Positions 42,996 through 45,803 of a stretch of 45,803 bases of DNA are shown here, piece by piece. The stretch's first letter is position 1. Every line of letters starts with the position of its first letter. The DNA comes from Pseudomonas rubra. GTDB lineage: Bacteria > Pseudomonadota > Gammaproteobacteria > Pseudomonadales > Pseudomonadaceae. The notes beneath the pieces were generated by a model that did no database searches, had not been told where the DNA came from, and saw only the letters and a list, made by a program, of their open reading frames with translations. The stretch covers positions 1 to 45,803 of the forward strand of contig NZ_JAMDGZ010000008.1 in assembly GCF_028656935.1 (NCBI RefSeq). The letters run 5' to 3'. A program made the position numbers and the translations under genes.

Positions 42996-44513
42996 TTAAC
43001 GTTGCGTGAGTTCGAGAAGAACCGAGATAACCCCGAAGAAAATCGCGATGGATGACAACAGCATCGCCTTCGAGGACCAGCGGTTCAGGGCGGCATCGAA
43101 GCTGACGCTGCCGTTGCTTAGTGTGGTTTTCTGCCGGGTCCAGCTCTGCTGGTCCATGTGGAACAGGGCGTAGACTTTCATCAGTGAGCCGATGATCTGG
43201 TTGTAATACAGAACGAAGGGGTACACCGGGCTGACCGGGTGGCCGGCAAACAGGAACAGCACAGTGACGATGCTGCGCGACAGCAGCACCCAGAACAGGT
43301 ACACCAGCAGGTACTGGATGCCGAACACGATGCCTGCCACCACCGAAGCGGTCAGGCCCATCAGGCAGGTCCACATCGATACCCGCTGGTCGAGCAGCAC
43401 GTACAGAGTGAACAGGCCCAGGCGGGCGCGGCCGAGCAGGGCGGTGGCGCGAAAGTTCTGCCGTAGCGAATTGCCGTACCAGCGGAACATCAGCTGGCGG
43501 GTGGCGCGCCAGAAGCTGTTGTCTGGCGGGTGCTCGACGGTCAGGGTGTTGCTGTCGGGCACGTAGAAGGTGTCCCAGCCGGCGCGCATCAGGCTCAGCC
43601 ACGACGACTTGTCGTCACCGGTCAGAAACTGAAAACGCCCCAGGCGCCAGTGCTGGAGAAAGTCCGCCTCGACGTCGCGGATAAAATCCGGGTCGGTCAT
43701 GACGCTGGCGCGAAAGAACGACAGCCGCCCGGTCAGGGTCAGCACCCGGTGCGACAGTGCCATAGAGCACATGTTGATGTGCCGTTGGACGAAACGCATC
43801 GAGTGCCACTGGCGCATCAGGTTGCTGCCTTCAACCTCGCAGAACTCGTTGGTGGTCAGGCCGCCGACGTTGGGCAGGTAGGCGAACAGTTTGACCGCGC
43901 GCTCGACACAGCCGGGCAGCATCATGGTGTCGCCGTCGACCACGCCGACCACCGAATCCTCCAGCGGCATCTGCCGCGACAGGGCGCGGAAGGCATGGGC
44001 CAGGCCGTCACGCTTGCCGGTGCCACGGGCGCGGACGATCACCAGCTTGATGTCGTCGCGGTCCTTGACCTCGTTGCGCATGATCTGTTTGATGAACTGC
44101 TCGTCGCCCTTTTCAACGATCGAGGCGATCACCGTGCAAGGCACCTGCAGCCGCTGCACCTCCTGGAACACCGATTGGTAAACCTTGAAAGTGGTGTGGG
44201 TGGGGATGCGAAAGCTGGTCACCACCATGAACATGTGCGCCGGCAGCGCCGCATCGCCCATGCGCTCGACCGCCTTGCGGATGCGCGGGAACCGCCAGTG
44301 CAAAAAGTACATGCCGCGCAGGTAGTGGACGATGGCGTTGCCATAGCGCCACATGCCCAGGGTGCCGATGATGAAGATGAAGGTGTGGTGCGCAGGGTCC
44401 AGGTACTGCGGCGCGACCATCTGCGACGCCAGCGCGATCAAACCGAACAGGCAGGCCCAGGCGCAAAAGCGCGCGGCTGTCTGCAGGTGAGGCGGCTGTT
44501 GCTGTCGTTCCAT
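42996..44513 (-). CDS. alg8: Alg8-like mannuronan synthase (GT2)
   Basis: The polymerase that joins mannuronate from GDP-mannuronate in the inner membrane, 505 residues. N-terminal helices are followed by the GT2 domain: VVGVVDGDT (DGD at 193-195), EFCEVEGSN, FLTGDDKSSW (GDD at 299-301, catalytic base area) and RQLMFRWYGNS (QxxxRW at 340-345). C-terminal helices form the translocation path. The frame is open to 44603, but ATG at 44513 has AGGAG at 10 nt. It is separated from algD by 178 bp, larger than any other gap in the cluster. Confidence 0.93.
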   Translation of the reverse strand: MERQQQPPHLQTAARFCAWACLFGLIALASQMVAPQYLDPAHHTFIFIIGTLGMWRYGNAIVHYLRGMYFLHWRFPRIRKAVERMGDAALPAHMFMVVTSFRIPTHTTFKVYQSVFQEVQRLQVPCTVIASIVEKGDEQFIKQIMRNEVKDRDDIKLVIVRARGTGKRDGLAHAFRALSRQMPLEDSVVGVVDGDTMMLPGCVERAVKLFAYLPNVGGLTTNEFCEVEGSNLMRQWHSMRFVQRHINMCSMALSHRVLTLTGRLSFFRASVMTDPDFIRDVEADFLQHWRLGRFQFLTGDDKSSWLSLMRAGWDTFYVPDSNTLTVEHPPDNSFWRATRQLMFRWYGNSLRQNFRATALLGRARLGLFTLYVLLDQRVSMWTCLMGLTASVVAGIVFGIQYLLVYLFWVLLSRSIVTVLFLFAGHPVSPVYPFVLYYNQIIGSLMKVYALFHMDQQSWTRQKTTLSNGSVSFDAALNRWSSKAMLLSSIAIFFGVISVLLELTQR

Positions 44514-44533
44514 GTAGTCGTTGCTCCTGTGTA

Positions 44534-44546
44534 CGGGCTGCGCCCG
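44534..44546. other. Small hairpin in the algD-alg8 gap
   Basis: CGGGC-TGC-GCCCG, a 5-bp perfect stem with a 3-nt loop, 6 nt upstream of the alg8 ribosome site on the minus strand. No other structure stands out in the 178-bp algD-alg8 gap (44514-44691) and no convincing promoter was seen. It is short and may be chance. Confidence 0.35.
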
Positions 44547-44691
44547 CCTGAATGACATGCGCACTTTTCGCGCCTGGCCAAGGCAGGGTCGGCCGGGCGG
44601 CAAGCGGGTAGGCAGTCAGTCAGGCGCGCAGCCTGGGTGAATCGCCGGGTACTCTCTGGGTGGACTGCTTTCTGGCTGGTGTAGCGGGGCC

Positions 44692-45803
44692 TTACCAGCA
44701 GATACCTTCTTGCCGGGCATCGCTGGCATGGGCCATGAAGCCGACCAGGTCGATGATCTGCTTGTCGGCGCTGGCCTCCAGGGCCTGGGCGAAACGGTCG
44801 TCGTTGTTGCCCAGCACCACCACTTCGGCTTCGCGGATCACCTGCTGCAGGTCGTTGCACAGCAGCGAAGACACGTGAGGGATCTTCGACTCGATGTACT
44901 CGCGGTTGGCGCCGAATACCCGGGCATACTCGACATTGGCGTCGTAGATGGTCAGGTCAAAGCCTTTGCCGATGAGCATTTCTGCCAGCTCTACCAGCGG
45001 GCTCTCGCGCAGGTCGTCGCTGCCGGCCTTGAAGCTCAGGCCCAGCAGGCCGATGCGGCGCTTGTCCTGGCGGGCGATAAGGTCGAAGGCGTTTTTCACC
45101 TGGTTACGGTTACTGGCCATGATCGAGCCCAGCAGCGGGTGCTCGACATCCAGCTGGCCGGCGCGATAGGTAAGGGCGCGCACGTCCTTGGGCAGGCACG
45201 AGCCACCGAAGGCGAAGCCCGGGCGCAGGTAGTAGCGCGACAGGTTGAGCTTGTAGTCCTGGCAGACCACGTCCATCACCTCACGGCCATCGACACCACT
45301 GGCCTTGGCAATGTTGCCGATCTCGTTGGCGAAACTGACCTTGGTCGCGTGCCAGACGTTGCAGGTGTACTTGATCATCTCGGCGACTTCGATCGACTTG
45401 CGGATCACTGGCGCGTCCAGGCCCTTGTACAGCGACTGCAGCAGGTCGCCGGAATGGCTGTCCAGCTCGCCGATCACGGTCATGGCCGGGAAGTCGTAGT
45501 CCTGGATCGCGGTGCTTTCACGCAGAAACTCGGGGTTGACCGCGACACCGAAATCAATGCCGGCGCGTTTGCCGGAGTATTTTTCGAGGATCGGCACCAC
45601 CACGTTCTTGACCGTGCCGGGCAGCACGGTACTGCGTACTACCACGGTATGGCGGCTGGCCTTGTCCCGCAGGGCGGAGCCGATTTCACGGCATACCGCT
45701 TCCATGTAGACCAGGTCCAGGTCGCCGTTCTTCTTGCTTGGGGTGCCGACGCACAGCAACGACATCTCGGTGGCCAGCACGGCGGCCTGAACATCGGTGG
45801 TGC
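44692..45803 (-). CDS. algD: AlgD-like GDP-mannose 6-dehydrogenase (partial, 5' end cut by window)
   Basis: NAD-dependent oxidation of GDP-mannose to GDP-mannuronate, the committed precursor step. The visible 370 residues lack the N-terminal part with the Rossmann start; reading from the window edge gives TTDVQAAVLATEMSLLCVGTPSKKN, in frame with no stop. FAFGGSCLPKDVRAL contains the catalytic cysteine, and LLGLSFKAGSDDLRESP marks the C-terminal domain. The terminus EGICW resembles AlgD. The gene's promoter lies outside the window. Confidence 0.93.
   Translation of the reverse strand, partial: TTDVQAAVLATEMSLLCVGTPSKKNGDLDLVYMEAVCREIGSALRDKASRHTVVVRSTVLPGTVKNVVVPILEKYSGKRAGIDFGVAVNPEFLRESTAIQDYDFPAMTVIGELDSHSGDLLQSLYKGLDAPVIRKSIEVAEMIKYTCNVWHATKVSFANEIGNIAKASGVDGREVMDVVCQDYKLNLSRYYLRPGFAFGGSCLPKDVRALTYRAGQLDVEHPLLGSIMASNRNQVKNAFDLIARQDKRRIGLLGLSFKAGSDDLRESPLVELAEMLIGKGFDLTIYDANVEYARVFGANREYIESKIPHVSSLLCNDLQQVIREAEVVVLGNNDDRFAQALEASADKQIIDLVGFMAHASDARQEGICW

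Overview
The window is GC-rich chromosomal DNA of a Pseudomonas, probably of the putida/fluorescens lineage. The evidence is the REP palindromes with a GCGGGGCAAGCCCGC-type core, a homoprotocatechuate cluster with split hpaG1/hpaG2, a Csu-type pilus operon and a set of alginate-family proteins that read as pseudomonad. I see no tRNA, rRNA, insertion sequence, phage gene or CRISPR array. Genes are tightly packed and no intergenic gap exceeds 300 bases.

Layout. (1) 66-1795, minus: a ZapE/AFG1-type ATPase overlapping an Ogt DNA repair gene. (2) 1926-8257, plus: a seven-gene Csu-type chaperone-usher pilus operon with four small SCPU subunits, a chaperone, an usher and a two-domain tip protein. 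(3) 8363-11471, plus: an APC permease, a DUF3156 protein and a FeaR-like AraC regulator. (4) 11535-13510, plus: a Bcr/CflA-type efflux pump and a TetR regulator, with an 18-bp palindromic operator upstream. (5) 13492-15190, minus: a cupin and an FAD-dependent oxidoreductase. (6) 15355-24207: the homoprotocatechuate meta-cleavage cluster, with HpaR (repressor), HpaG1-G2-E-D-F-X-H-I in one minus-strand operon, and HpaA (AraC activator). (7) 24309-31727: a CysI-type sulfite/nitrite reductase with DUF934, a Tat-exported amidohydrolase, GNAT acetyltransferases, a Pit phosphate transporter and a DUF488 protein. (8) 31569-45803, minus: an eleven-gene alginate-like exopolysaccharide cluster that runs off the right edge inside algD.

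The alginate-like cluster is the most notable part. In transcription order it reads algD-alg8-alg44-algK-algE-algI-algJ-algF-algX-algL-algG. The canonical alginate operon is D-8-44-K-E-G-X-L-I-J-F-A, so the modification block is rearranged and algA is missing. The C5-epimerase homologue has DVRD where AlgG enzymes carry the catalytic DPHD motif, so it has lost the catalytic histidine. The c-di-GMP-binding residues of Alg44, the acetylation proteins I/J/F/X and most lyase active-site residues are kept. The expected product is a c-di-GMP-controlled, acetylated polymannuronate that is not epimerised. From memory, this fits the 'epm' cluster described in P. alkylphenolica (eleven alginate-like genes needed for aerial biofilm structures), so it may be a member of that little-studied family rather than wholly new.

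Other points of interest: TTTTGTTAA/TTAACAAAA-type palindromes in both hpa promoter regions; a TetR regulator whose last residues are encoded by a perfect 27-bp REP inverted repeat; and the AlgG-like C-terminus, which is encoded antisense to a neighbouring acetyltransferase gene.
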